A DNA stretch of 64,000 nt from Ophiostoma sp. CBS 140.51 (taxonomy: Eukaryota; Ascomycota; Sordariomycetes; Ophiostomatales; Ophiostomataceae): contig JANSLP010000169.1 in assembly GCA_029298735.1 (NCBI GenBank), forward strand, positions 1 to 64,000, written 5' to 3'. Made by a program: the position numbers and the translations under genes. Under the pieces are notes generated by a model. It ran no database searches. It was not told the origin of the DNA and was given only the letters and a program-made list of their open reading frames with translations. Each line of letters opens with the position of its first letter. Position 1 is the first letter of the stretch. Below are positions 33,545 through 43,035 of this stretch, in pieces.

Positions 33545-36500
33545 GATTCACCGAATCCAAGTGCCTAGCGAGATGGTGTAATGGCGTATGGCAAGGGGTG
33601 ATAAACAATGCCCACCGATGGAGCGGCGAGTCAGTTTCGTCAGTGCCCAGGCTCGGTATCTGTTGGTGTCCGTTTATTTGTGATATCGAAAAACACACAC
33701 AAACCAACCAAGCACCAACACGGGAGTAAGATGGGGGTTGGAGAAGATCCAAAGTTGATCAGGTCGTAATGATTCAAGGCAATAAGAGTAGTAGAGGAGT
33801 AAAAGAAAGGACAAATAAAGACAAGGGGGTGAGTGGCAGGGCAAGGCCGGATGCACGAGTTTACTCGGCCCGTTGGATCGCCCCTAATGATTTTTTGGTT
33901 TGGCGATTTGGAATGGCCGAGACCGAGCGGACTTTCAAACCACAAAATCTGGGGCGGTGCCGGCACGGCAGGGCTTGGCGTCAACAATAGAAATGAGACG
34001 TTGATGTTGATGAATGGTTGTTGAGCTGTCGATGATCGTGGTGTCGTGGGAGGTGAATCAGTAGAGGCGGTCAGAAGTGGAGAACAGACTGCTTTAAAAG
34101 AGAGAGGAGGGAGGAGAAAACGGGGGGCGGTAGAATGTTGAGACGAGAAGTACTTTGGGGAGATAGATCGATTGAGAAAGAGGCGTCGAAGTCAAAAGGA
34201 AGGAGCTGAGAAGGACGAGCCCATGGCGGTTTCCCAAATTGAAGCAGACTTGAATTTTTGAGGCTGCTGCTTTCCTGGATTGTTTTTGCGCCTCGTTTTC
34301 GGTTTTCCCCGCCCTGCAGCTTTTTGGAGGAAACAGCGACCTTTGAGCCGTTTGGGAAGCCACGATTGGATGGTTCGGGCCCGGTCAGCTTGTGTGAAAG
34401 CCGAGCTGTGTGTGCATTGTGCGTGCAGTGTGTATGCAGCGGATGTGCTCCGAGTGTGCTCTGAGTGTGCGGTGAAGTGAATGGACAGCAGGACCAACAG
34501 GGAGAAGTGTGACCAACAGACACAAAATAGGGGGGAGGCGGCATATTCTGGGGTGTTCTGGGGTGGTTCTGGGGTGGTTCTGGGGTCGCTCGCACCTGCC
34601 CCAGGGGGAAGAGAAGGGCGTCTCCTGCCCCATTTGGGGCACAAAAGGCGCTGTCGTGTTCTCTTTCCTTGGCGCTCGGATGGGCTAAAAGAAAGAGTGT
34701 TGGGCCTAAACGGCACGGCCTGAATTTGAATCTTGATTTTGAGCAAGCCACAAGACAAGATAATGGCATTGTTGAGATATAGTTACCCTCAAGAGCAGTA
34801 GCTCACGAATTCACTTTACATTAAGAATACTAGAGATTGGATGTCTACGGAGAATGTCTGGAAATTTCAAAGCTGCCCATTGATATCGTGTAAATGGAAG
34901 GTGCGACTGGCCGAACATTAAAATCGAGCGACGAAACAAAACAAAGTTACAACAAACAGGAAAGAGCTGCCGACTGTGCGGTAAGTTCCTCCCTTTTAGG
35001 ATAATATCATCATCATACATTATCTGTTTTCTATTAGCCACTCTTTGAATTCTTCTATTGTTCGCTCTTCGCTCTTTCCTTTTTACGCGTGTTGTGACGA
35101 GCACAAAAATGGCCAAAGAAAGAGCCCTGGAGTTGTTCGTTGTTCCCCAGACTACAGTGGTCCCAGTGGTTCGTGAAGAGCTGTCGCTTCCCCGGAACTG
35201 GTTTAGCGTTTTGCAGTAAACAGTGGAAAAAGCAGCCAGCCGGAGCGGGGTAAGAGCCAACCGAGACACGTCTGGGCACTGAGCCTGAGCCCGTAAAATG
35301 GAGAAGCAGTGCTCCACAGCCGGGGAAAACGCAGCCCAAGTGGCCCAAACCCATCGGGGTAATGCGGGGAGCCTCAAAGTGCTCTGTGAGAGCTCCTCCC
35401 AGAAGGCACGAAAGGAGCGCTATTTCTGCCGCCTGCGGGGAGGCAACAATTGACGGCTCGAGCAGACCAACCGCAAAGCGTTGCGTTGGAAAAGCTTTTG
35501 CGCTTCGGGAACACGGTGAAGGATGAGGTGGAGAAGACAAAATGTTTGAGGTTTCAACCTAACATATGCACAATTTATGTATATCCGCGGATTAAAACAT
35601 GGAACATCATTCGGAGCTGAAGTGATCTGTGCTCTGAATATTTTGAAGATGCCGTGGAGGTGAAGAATATGAGCGGGAAGTTGGCATAGAATACTGCAAC
35701 ATATTTATGTAAATTAGACTCTTAATGAGAGAGTCTTGTGATGCTTGCATATCCGAGGATGGAGGATGGTCGCATGCAGCCTCGCGTTGCGATCGAGACG
35801 ATGTTCGCTAAAGCATGCTTGTCGGATGTTATCCGACCATACAACATAAAAATATTTGATGGGTGCTGTCAAGAGGGGTATTAAATCTACAACCTGAAAG
35901 TGCTGTCAAAGGTACTTTGTATCTTTGGATACTTGTAAAACGTGGCAGGCAGAGTTTGGGATGACACTTTGGACCACGTGGAATCCACATGACAATATCC
36001 ATCTACGTTGCAAATTGTAAAGAGCGATCTGCACTCAACCACCGTGACGGAACATCTCATTTATTCGACATCGATGTGTAAAACGTGATGAAATCGCGGG
36101 GTGCATGTGGGTATAAATCAACGGGTGGCGAATATGTCATGCAAGTCACTTAGCTATAGCTAGAATATTGTCCGTGTCATAATTATCTCAGACAAAAGCA
36201 GACGTATTTTTTATGTAAACGGCCAGTCGCAAGGAGAATACCTCTGGTCGCAAGGGATAGTGTCTTGGGCAAGTCGGCGAGAAAGTGCAGATGAAGCTTT
36301 TCATGCTCCTTCAGCTTACATCTGATATGCTCGCAACTGCTGGAACGCCAACACAAGATGCATTGCCATCTCTTTCTCTCTCTTCTCCGCAGATGCATCG
36401 CTCCCCGCAGCGCATTTCAACTTCCGCTCTTCTCATGTTTAACCACTGTTCCCATTCCCCAAATCTCCAAACTTTGTGGCAGAATATGGCAGATGAGCCA

Positions 36501-37116
36501 AGGCCGTCCATGAGATGTCTGTGGCGCCGATAGTTTGTCGAAGAAGGTGTTTACCAAGACACTAGAACTTTTCTTTTTTTCACTCACAAGATTCCATTTT
36601 ACCGACAGTCTGTTCCGCATTGTTTGTGTTGATGCTCTCATCTTCAGACTCTTCTCATTTACACCAATGGACGCTACTGAGTCATCTTCCCTGGGATCGA
36701 TAAGAGATACAGGATGCAGCTACACCTTCACGTGCCGGGTCACTCCTTCTCGAACACACTTCCTGTTCTTAAACTGATGGTGATTTTACCGAATGTGAGC
36801 TGCAATAGTACAAGTATCTCCGATGTAAAGAAGAAGAAGATGAGGATACTTTTGAATGTTTAGTAACTTTGGACACAGCGAAGGTGATATCACACTCCCA
36901 TCCGAATACAAGCTCTTTATCACTTCACCGCCTACAGTTGCTTCTTGTTTTGCAGAGTATTATTTTATTGGGGGACTATGTACGGGGGCTGTCGAAAGAG
37001 ACACATCTAAACCTGCTCATGCGAAATTGGAAGAAACAAAACAAAGGAAATCAAATTTTGTACAGATTTTGGAAAAGACTGGAAGAGAGACAGAAAACAA
37101 GCTGGACGACGCCTGC
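33545..37116. other. 3.6-kb gene-poor region upstream of the bZIP gene
   Basis: No recognisable coding gene. The left part is the bZIP promoter and leader, 34250-34760 is mixed with a G/T repeat, and 35540-36200 is AT-rich. Open frames such as 34071-34769 and 35055-35540 on the minus strand are biased by composition and resemble nothing I know. A long regulatory region for the cluster regulator or decayed sequence are both possible. Confidence 0.5.
34546..34586 (+). repeat. Four-copy 10-11-bp tandem repeat
   Basis: Unit TTCTGGGGTGG occurs at 34546, 34556, 34567 and 34578, the first copy one base shorter and the last truncated. Confidence 0.85.
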
Positions 37117-37953
37117 CTACAGCTTGCTCGCCTTCCACTGGGGCGCCCGCTTCTCCGTGAACGCAGCCAGACCCTCGAGAATGTTCTCGCCCTTTTGCAA
37201 CTCGGCAAACTCGCGCTCCAGGGTAATCTCGACGGCGCGCTCGACAGGCGCCGTCTCCCAGCCCTGGCGGATACCTGCGCGCGAGCAGATGATGGCATCG
37301 GGACTGTGCTGCGCAATCATCTCGGCGTAGCGCACGGCCTCCTCGACGACCTTGTCCTTGGGGACGATGCTGTTGACCACACCCCAGGTCTGCATCTCCT
37401 GGGCCGAGACATTGCGGCCGGTCAGGGCCATCTCGGTGGCGCGCTGCAGACCGACCGTGCGGATCAGGCGGGGCAGGGCACCGCCAATGGCGGCAATGCC
37501 GCGCTTGACCTCGGGCAAAGCAAAGTAGGCGTCGTCGGCGGCGACCACCAAATCGCAGTTGACGATGAATTCGCAACCGCCGCCCATGGCGAGACCGTTG
37601 ACGGCGGCAATGACGGGCTTCTTGCCGAGACGGCGTGACAGCGGCTTAAAGGCGGGCGCGTTGCCCATGCGCTTGCTGGGGTCGGCGTCGGGGGCCATGG
37701 AGCGGTTCCACTCCTTGAGGTCAGCGCCGGCCGAAAAGGCACGGCCGGTACCAGTAATGATGGCCACCGTCAGGTTGGGCTCGTCGTCGAACCACTTCCA
37801 GACCTCGTTCATTTCGATCTGGCCAATGGTGGGCATGGCGTTGAGGTCGCGGGGGCGGTCCATGCGGACGAGGAGGACACGCGGCGCCGGGAAGGAGAGC
37901 TTGAGGAAGACGGGGGTCGCCGGGGGCGGCGTGGTCGTAGGGTAGGACGCCAT
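37117..37953 (-). CDS. Peroxisomal enoyl-CoA hydratase/isomerase (crotonase)
   Basis: 278 residues, no intron. Crotonase features: the CoA-binding and oxyanion segment ITGTGRAFSAGADLKEW, then GLAMGGGCEF with Glu128, and ALPEVKRGIAAIGG with Glu148. Both glutamates used by enoyl-CoA hydratases are present, so hydratase chemistry is likely. The C-terminus SKL is a canonical PTS1. The equivalent step in the atu pathway is performed by AtuE, isohexenylglutaconyl-CoA hydratase; alternatives are 3-methylglutaconyl-CoA or short-chain enoyl-CoA hydration. The 5' leader ends with a (CA)10 run directly before the ATG. It lies in the same orientation as the MaoC and second AtuA-like genes. Confidence 0.92.
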   Translation of the reverse strand: MASYPTTTPPPATPVFLKLSFPAPRVLLVRMDRPRDLNAMPTIGQIEMNEVWKWFDDEPNLTVAIITGTGRAFSAGADLKEWNRSMAPDADPSKRMGNAPAFKPLSRRLGKKPVIAAVNGLAMGGGCEFIVNCDLVVAADDAYFALPEVKRGIAAIGGALPRLIRTVGLQRATEMALTGRNVSAQEMQTWGVVNSIVPKDKVVEEAVRYAEMIAQHSPDAIICSRAGIRQGWETAPVERAVEITLEREFAELQKGENILEGLAAFTEKRAPQWKASKL

Positions 37954-37973
37954 TGTGTGTGTGTGTGTGTGTG
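37954..37973 (+). repeat. (TG)10 microsatellite in the crotonase leader
   Basis: Ten TG units directly adjoin the start codon; on the transcribed strand they read (CA)10 ATG. Confidence 0.9.
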
Positions 37974-39401
37974 AGGCGGTTGTTGTGTGGTGAGAGGTGA
38001 GGTGTGAGAGAGGCCGTTGAGGTCGAAGATGAGGAGGAGAAAGAGAGGGAAAGAGGAAGTGAAGATGAAGAGGAAAGAAGAAAGTTGTGAGAAGAGGAAG
38101 AGATTGAAAATACGAGGGTGGGAATGCAAGCCGCGGGTGTTGATGTGCGGATGTTGATGCCGATTGTCAGAAGCTCGATAGTGCGTGAAACGTTGGGACA
38201 ACAGAACGACAAGAAAAAATAGACAGCTTTGGGCAAGTCAATCGGGGCGCGCGTGTCGTGCAGCGTGCAAGGGTGGGGAGAGCAGTGAGGAGGAAGACTG
38301 CAAAAGACCACGAGGGAAGCTCGGCTTGTGACGATGCGATCTGTGGACCGGCTGGTCGGTTGTCTATTTCGTATGCGCTACAAGCAGGGGAAAGACTGGA
38401 CAGTGGACGGCAGATGGAGGTAACAGCGACCGTGACGATGAACAGGTTACCCAGAACAGCAAGGCCTAAAAGAAGGAAGGAAAGAACCCCAACCCCCAAG
38501 ATGGTGGGTGCAGTGGGTCGCCAGTGAGCGGTGGCCCTCTGCGGAGCTGCTGTGGGCCGAGTCCCTTGGTGGTCCCCAACTGGCGCGAGACCAGCGAGAT
38601 AATGCCCCGAAAGATGAAAGACGGGCGCGGAAATCAATATACGCGCTGTGATGAATCATTTTCTTGATTTTCTTGGGACCAAATGCAGGTCGATTGTGAG
38701 AGATGATGGAGGCGATAGCGAAACGATTTGGAGTCGACAACAATTGTTTTCTTTTTCCATTTATTTTCTTGATACGTGTTTTCACCCCTCATTCAACACC
38801 ACGGACAATCGGTGATTGTCGGTTCGTTGTTTTGGTAAGATAGCTCAAAACCAAATGGCGGAGAAGTGAAGATGGCTTCAAATTCAACGGCTGGACGGCT
38901 TCCCCACGAAACACGAACTTCATGGGGAAGTATTGCCAGAATTGGCAAACCCAGACATACTATTGAATAAAATAGATGACGGTTCTATTTTTTTTTGAAG
39001 AATATGGGGTTGTGACCTAGTTTTGGAGACCAATTTAGAGCCTTCATGATCTTCAACTTTGAGGCGACTGGACTGTCCTGTGATGCTTTTCTCTTTTGTT
39101 ATCTCGATTCTTTCTCTTGTCGATATACTCGTCGGCCCCTACGATGACCGACTCCGTTGTTGTCACCCGCAATTTTGTCGATGCAGATGAAGAATATCTG
39201 ACAAAGATGTGGCACTGAAATCAGATACAAGTACGTACAGCACCCACCAGCTAATTGCCTAATTCGGTAATCGATTCGTTATCGGGCATTTTCACCACCC
39301 ACTGGGTCTGCACGGATAGATCGACCTCTCTCTCTCCCAGGCTGCTTTTCCACTTGCTGGTCGTTCAATTTGCATTGCGTGATGTTGCGAGTGCCTTCAG
39401 T

Positions 39402-39439
<38 letters not shown>

Positions 39440-39565
39440 TCTGTTTGCTTCCGTTTTGACTCAATACGCTATATTCAAATGGATCTGTCTAGTCGTAACA
39501 GTATTATGTACATATTTTTGTTCGTCTTCTCTTGACGGGCCTCCCTCCAGTCGACCGTCCACTGT
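37974..39565. other. Promoter side of the crotonase gene, no gene seen
   Basis: The first 300 bp are purine-rich on the + strand (C/T-rich leader of the minus-strand gene). The remainder has no recognised gene and contains a 7-bp tandem repeat near the end of the MaoC gene. Confidence 0.5.
39402..39436 (+). repeat. Five-copy 7-bp tandem repeat
   Basis: TGTCTCC is repeated five times without mismatch, 130 bp beyond the 3' end of the MaoC gene. Confidence 0.9.
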
Positions 39566-40531
39566 CTACAGCCGGCTCTTCTCCTGCTTAATCTTGGCGT
39601 AGCCATTGGACAGCGCCACACGGCCATCGTCGACGACAATCGTCTCAAAGGCCACATTGTCGTAGCCGCCCTCGCTGCCGACAATCCACATGCGCGTCTC
39701 CAGCTGGTCGCCCGGGTAGACGACACTCTTGAAGCGGGCGCCAAAGCTCTTGAAGCGCGTCGGGTCCGAGTTGCCGAGCTCGCGCAGGACAGCGTGCGCG
39801 GCAATGTTCCACGTGCCCAGCCCCTGCATAATGGCGCCCTTGAAGCCACCGCCGCGGCCAAACTCGTCGTCGGCGTGCAAGGGGTTGTAGTCGCCGCAGA
39901 GGCGGTACAGCAGGGCCGTCTCCTTTGTCGTTTGGAAACGGCGGACGGCATCGGGCTTGCGGTCCTTGGGCATGGTGACGGGTGTCTTGGTGGGGCCGCG
40001 AGGTCCCCCATAACCGCCTTGCTTGATGCCAAAGGCCATGGAGGCCATCTTGATGTAGACCGTGCCCGTCTTCGCGTCCAGCAGCGTGTACTCGTTGTCC
40101 TGGATCATGTTGCCGCCTTTGTCGTAGACGCCCAGGACCTTTTGGCGGATCTCCAGGTCCAGTCCATCACTCGACACAGGCAGAGGGCGGATAATCTCAA
40201 TGCTGCGCTCGCCGTCGACCGAGTTTTGGATATCAAAGGGCGGCGTGCCGGGGACGTTGCCGGAAATCATCTTCTTGCCGAAATCATAGACGTCCTGGTC
40301 GGTCTGCTTGAAGCCAAGGTTGATGGCGAACGTGGGGAACGCGGCGAACTTGGGGTGCAGCTCGTACAAGAAATGCAGCTCGTCGGCCTGGACGCCAATG
40401 GCGTTGGCAAACAGCAGGACATCGCGGCGGTTGTAGCTGCACTTGATGACGGGGTACTCGTAGCCGACGGCCTTGCGGAAGTCGACATTGTCGTAGCGCC
40501 CAGAGGCGTTCTTGACGGGTGTGTCGGACAT
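39566..40531 (-). CDS. Peroxisomal 2-enoyl-CoA hydratase 2 (MaoC, double hot-dog)
   Basis: 321 residues starting MSDTPVKNAS. The N-terminal degenerate hot-dog half (to about 170) precedes the catalytic half, where the hydratase-2 motif reads YRLCGDYNPLHAD with Asp214 and His219, followed by FKGAIMQGLGTWNIAAHAVL. This is the architecture of the hydratase part of peroxisomal multifunctional enzyme 2, here as a free-standing protein. It ends in SRL, a good PTS1. The expected reaction is hydration of trans-2-enoyl-CoA to the (3R)-hydroxyacyl-CoA. A crotonase and a MaoC hydratase side by side could process stereochemically different intermediates. It lies between the crotonase and AtuA-like copy 2 in the same orientation. 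Confidence 0.92.
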   Translation of the reverse strand: MSDTPVKNASGRYDNVDFRKAVGYEYPVIKCSYNRRDVLLFANAIGVQADELHFLYELHPKFAAFPTFAINLGFKQTDQDVYDFGKKMISGNVPGTPPFDIQNSVDGERSIEIIRPLPVSSDGLDLEIRQKVLGVYDKGGNMIQDNEYTLLDAKTGTVYIKMASMAFGIKQGGYGGPRGPTKTPVTMPKDRKPDAVRRFQTTKETALLYRLCGDYNPLHADDEFGRGGGFKGAIMQGLGTWNIAAHAVLRELGNSDPTRFKSFGARFKSVVYPGDQLETRMWIVGSEGGYDNVAFETIVVDDGRVALSNGYAKIKQEKSRL

Positions 40532-41148
40532 GTTGAGGTGGGTGTGTGTGGTGGGTGGGAGAGAAGATGTGAGGGAGAGTGAGGATGAGAAAAGATGGCG
40601 ATGATGAAAGAAGAGAGAAAACAAGACGACAATGACAATAATAAAAGCAGAGAGTAGGTGTCCTCGCTCACATGCAGAGGATCAAGCTTTATGAAAAGAA
40701 ATCCAAGGAATTGGAGACCAGTGGGGTTGGGGTGAGGTGAGAGGAGTGGGCTGGGGAACAGGACAAAAAAAGAATGAAAGAAAAAGGCAAAAGTATCGGC
40801 GCTGATGCCCCCGACACTGATGGTCACTACATGTGTACACCCTCGCTCCCACGCTACCACGCTACCACCTGACAGGGGCAGACAGCTCGCAAGTGTCTGT
40901 TCGCCGCCGGCTGTAGCGGGCCTAGCTAGGAGAGGACAACGCTCGAGTGGAGAGCGGTCAGTGGCAAAGGCCGAGGCAGTTCTATCCGTTTTTACCGCTG
41001 AATCGTCTTTTCGTGTCTCCTCAGGGGCTACAGGGGCTTACAGGCGGACAGCACTGACAGCGCGCTAACTCAGTTGAGTGTTGAACACAGCATCTCGAAT
41101 TGATTGTTTACTTCCTCTGCTCTGAAAATGTCACCAGCTTCGTCGGCC
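40532..41148. other. Spacer between the MaoC and AtuA-like copy 2 genes
   Basis: Left part purine-rich (leader of the MaoC gene), right part mixed. No gene is seen. Confidence 0.5.
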
Positions 41149-43035
41149 TCAACCACCCGGGGTGTATGTCCTTCCAACAGCCGCATAGGCGGCCGTCCTT
41201 CTCTTATCCTCGACCTCAACCAACCCAACGGGCAGGTTCACATGCCGTGCCCGCATAAACTCGCCGACACTCTTGCCGAAACCATCGACAATGCTGCTGC
41301 TGCTGACGCCGTCTTGAAGCAGACCACGGACTAAGATGTGGACGGCCCGGAGTTTGGGGAATTCGCATCTTTCTACCTTGTAAGTATCCTTCCAGTCGTC
41401 CCCGAGGAGCTCCTTTGCTTTTGTCGTTGTCAGGAACGACTGCAGCCATGGATAGGCAGCCTCGTCCCTCACCCAAAAACCAATGTTGGCGTTGCCGCCC
41501 TTGTCTCCCGAGCGGGCAAATACGAGATCACCGAGGGGACGGCGCACCACTTCTTTGTATTCTGGCATGGCCGTGGTCGCCTCATAGCTGGGCTGCACGG
41601 CAGCTTTCTCGGCACACAGAGTGGCATCCCGTGCGGGCACGTCCGTGACAGCCGCCTCGCCCGCTTTATGCCCACCCTCCGGCATCAAGTGCACCTGCAG
41701 CGGCACCAGCGACTGGCTCACGAGCGCCGGGAAGTAGCGGACGTATGGTTTTGGTGCCAGTGTGCGCCAGTCCATGGCGGCGTGCATGCCGCAGTACCCC
41801 TGCAGTCCATTGAAGAAGATGGCCTGGCCCATTTGCGCCAACGCTTCATTCTTGGGGGACTGTGCAAAGAAGCGAATCGTGACGGTGGCCGAGGCTTGCG
41901 ATTTGGGGTCCGCCGGTGACGAGCCGTACCGTTCGATGCTAAACACAGAAAAGTCGTCCTTATTGATGCGTTGCAGGACGCCCGTCTTCATCTGCTGGAA
42001 CTTGGCTTCCGTGTCGAGACCGACGGCAAACGTGGCCAGCTCCGCCTGGTAGCCGCCCAAAAGACAGACGGCCAGCTTTGTCGTGGGTGGTGGGGGACTA
42101 CCGTGAACACCAGTGATCCGTACTCTGTCCTTCCCGACCTGCGTGGCGGCAATCGACTCCATGTGCAGCGTCACATCTGGGTTGAGATAGTAGGGGCCCT
42201 GGATCTCATACAGCAGCTGCGCCGTGACGGTGTCGACCGTAACAGCGCCGCCCGTGCCCGGGTTCTTGGTGACGATAAAACTGCCGTCGGCGTCAATCTC
42301 GACAATGGGAAACCCCAAGTCGTAGATTTGCTCAAACTCATAGATGCCGGCAAAATTGCCGCCCGTCGACATGGGACCGCACTCGATAACATGGCCGGCA
42401 ATGAGACTGCCCGCCAGCGCATCGTAGTCTTTCGCCGTATCCCAGCCGTGCCACCATGACGCCAGACCCATGACAGGACTCGCGTCGGTGCATCGTCCGC
42501 AGACGACAATGTCTGCGCCCGCCTGCAGAGCGGCAACAACGCCCGCTTGGCCGGTGTAGGCATTCGCCGTCAGCATCACAGAAATGTCGTCGTCGGATAA
42601 GGTGACGCCGGGCAGATCCAAGTGCTTCAGCTCCTTGTCCAGCGTCTTTGCCTTGACCTGCTCCGTCACATTGTCCCCCGTCACCCACGCAATCCGCACT
42701 GTTGTAATGCCCAAGCTCCTGAAATAAAAGTCGGCCGCCTCTGCCAGTGCCTTGGGGTTCAGTGCGCCGCCGTCGTGCACCACCTTAATCTTCTTTTCCG
42801 CCAACAACCGCGCCGCATCGCCGTTATGCCATGCCAGCTGCTGCAAAAAATTGGGCTCGTAGCCTGTGGATGGATCCGCCTTCTGGTCAATCGCCCGCCA
42901 TGCAATGTTGAACTCGGCCAGGTAGTCAGCCGTGATGGCGTCGATGCCGCCGGCCAGAGCCAGCCGGTAGATTTGGTCGATGCCGTCGCCAATGGCGCCC
43001 GAGCAGTTGGCAATGCGGATGGCCCGACGAGCCAT
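41149..43035 (-). CDS. AtuA-like protein (DUF1446 family), copy 2
   Basis: 628 residues, no intron. The core blocks match copy 1: QAGADIVVCGRCTDASPVMG, WWHGW, LAGSLIAGHVIECG, TVTAQLLYEIQGPYYLNPDV and HGSPPPPTTK. The C-terminal AtuA-like domain starts near LGDLVFARSGDKGGNANIGF. The N-terminus differs: copy 2 opens MARRAIRIANCSGAIGDGID, and the Lys-rich insertion of copy 1 after the first helix is missing. The copies are clearly divergent paralogues rather than a recent duplication. No PTS1 (ends TPGG). It is head to head with ligase 2 across 2.7 kb. The biochemical role of the family is unsettled. Confidence 0.88.
   Translation of the reverse strand: MARRAIRIANCSGAIGDGIDQIYRLALAGGIDAITADYLAEFNIAWRAIDQKADPSTGYEPNFLQQLAWHNGDAARLLAEKKIKVVHDGGALNPKALAEAADFYFRSLGITTVRIAWVTGDNVTEQVKAKTLDKELKHLDLPGVTLSDDDISVMLTANAYTGQAGVVAALQAGADIVVCGRCTDASPVMGLASWWHGWDTAKDYDALAGSLIAGHVIECGPMSTGGNFAGIYEFEQIYDLGFPIVEIDADGSFIVTKNPGTGGAVTVDTVTAQLLYEIQGPYYLNPDVTLHMESIAATQVGKDRVRITGVHGSPPPPTTKLAVCLLGGYQAELATFAVGLDTEAKFQQMKTGVLQRINKDDFSVFSIERYGSSPADPKSQASATVTIRFFAQSPKNEALAQMGQAIFFNGLQGYCGMHAAMDWRTLAPKPYVRYFPALVSQSLVPLQVHLMPEGGHKAGEAAVTDVPARDATLCAEKAAVQPSYEATTAMPEYKEVVRRPLGDLVFARSGDKGGNANIGFWVRDEAAYPWLQSFLTTTKAKELLGDDWKDTYKVERCEFPKLRAVHILVRGLLQDGVSSSSIVDGFGKSVGEFMRARHVNLPVGLVEVEDKRRTAAYAAVGRTYTPGG

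Noticed and set aside
34071..34769. A 232-codon minus-strand frame in the large gap
   Set aside because: Its content follows a G/T repeat and low-complexity sequence; there is no start context, intron or family resemblance.
37117..37953. Crotonase as a catalytically dead family member
   Set aside because: Both catalytic glutamates (Glu128 and Glu148) and the oxyanion segment are intact.
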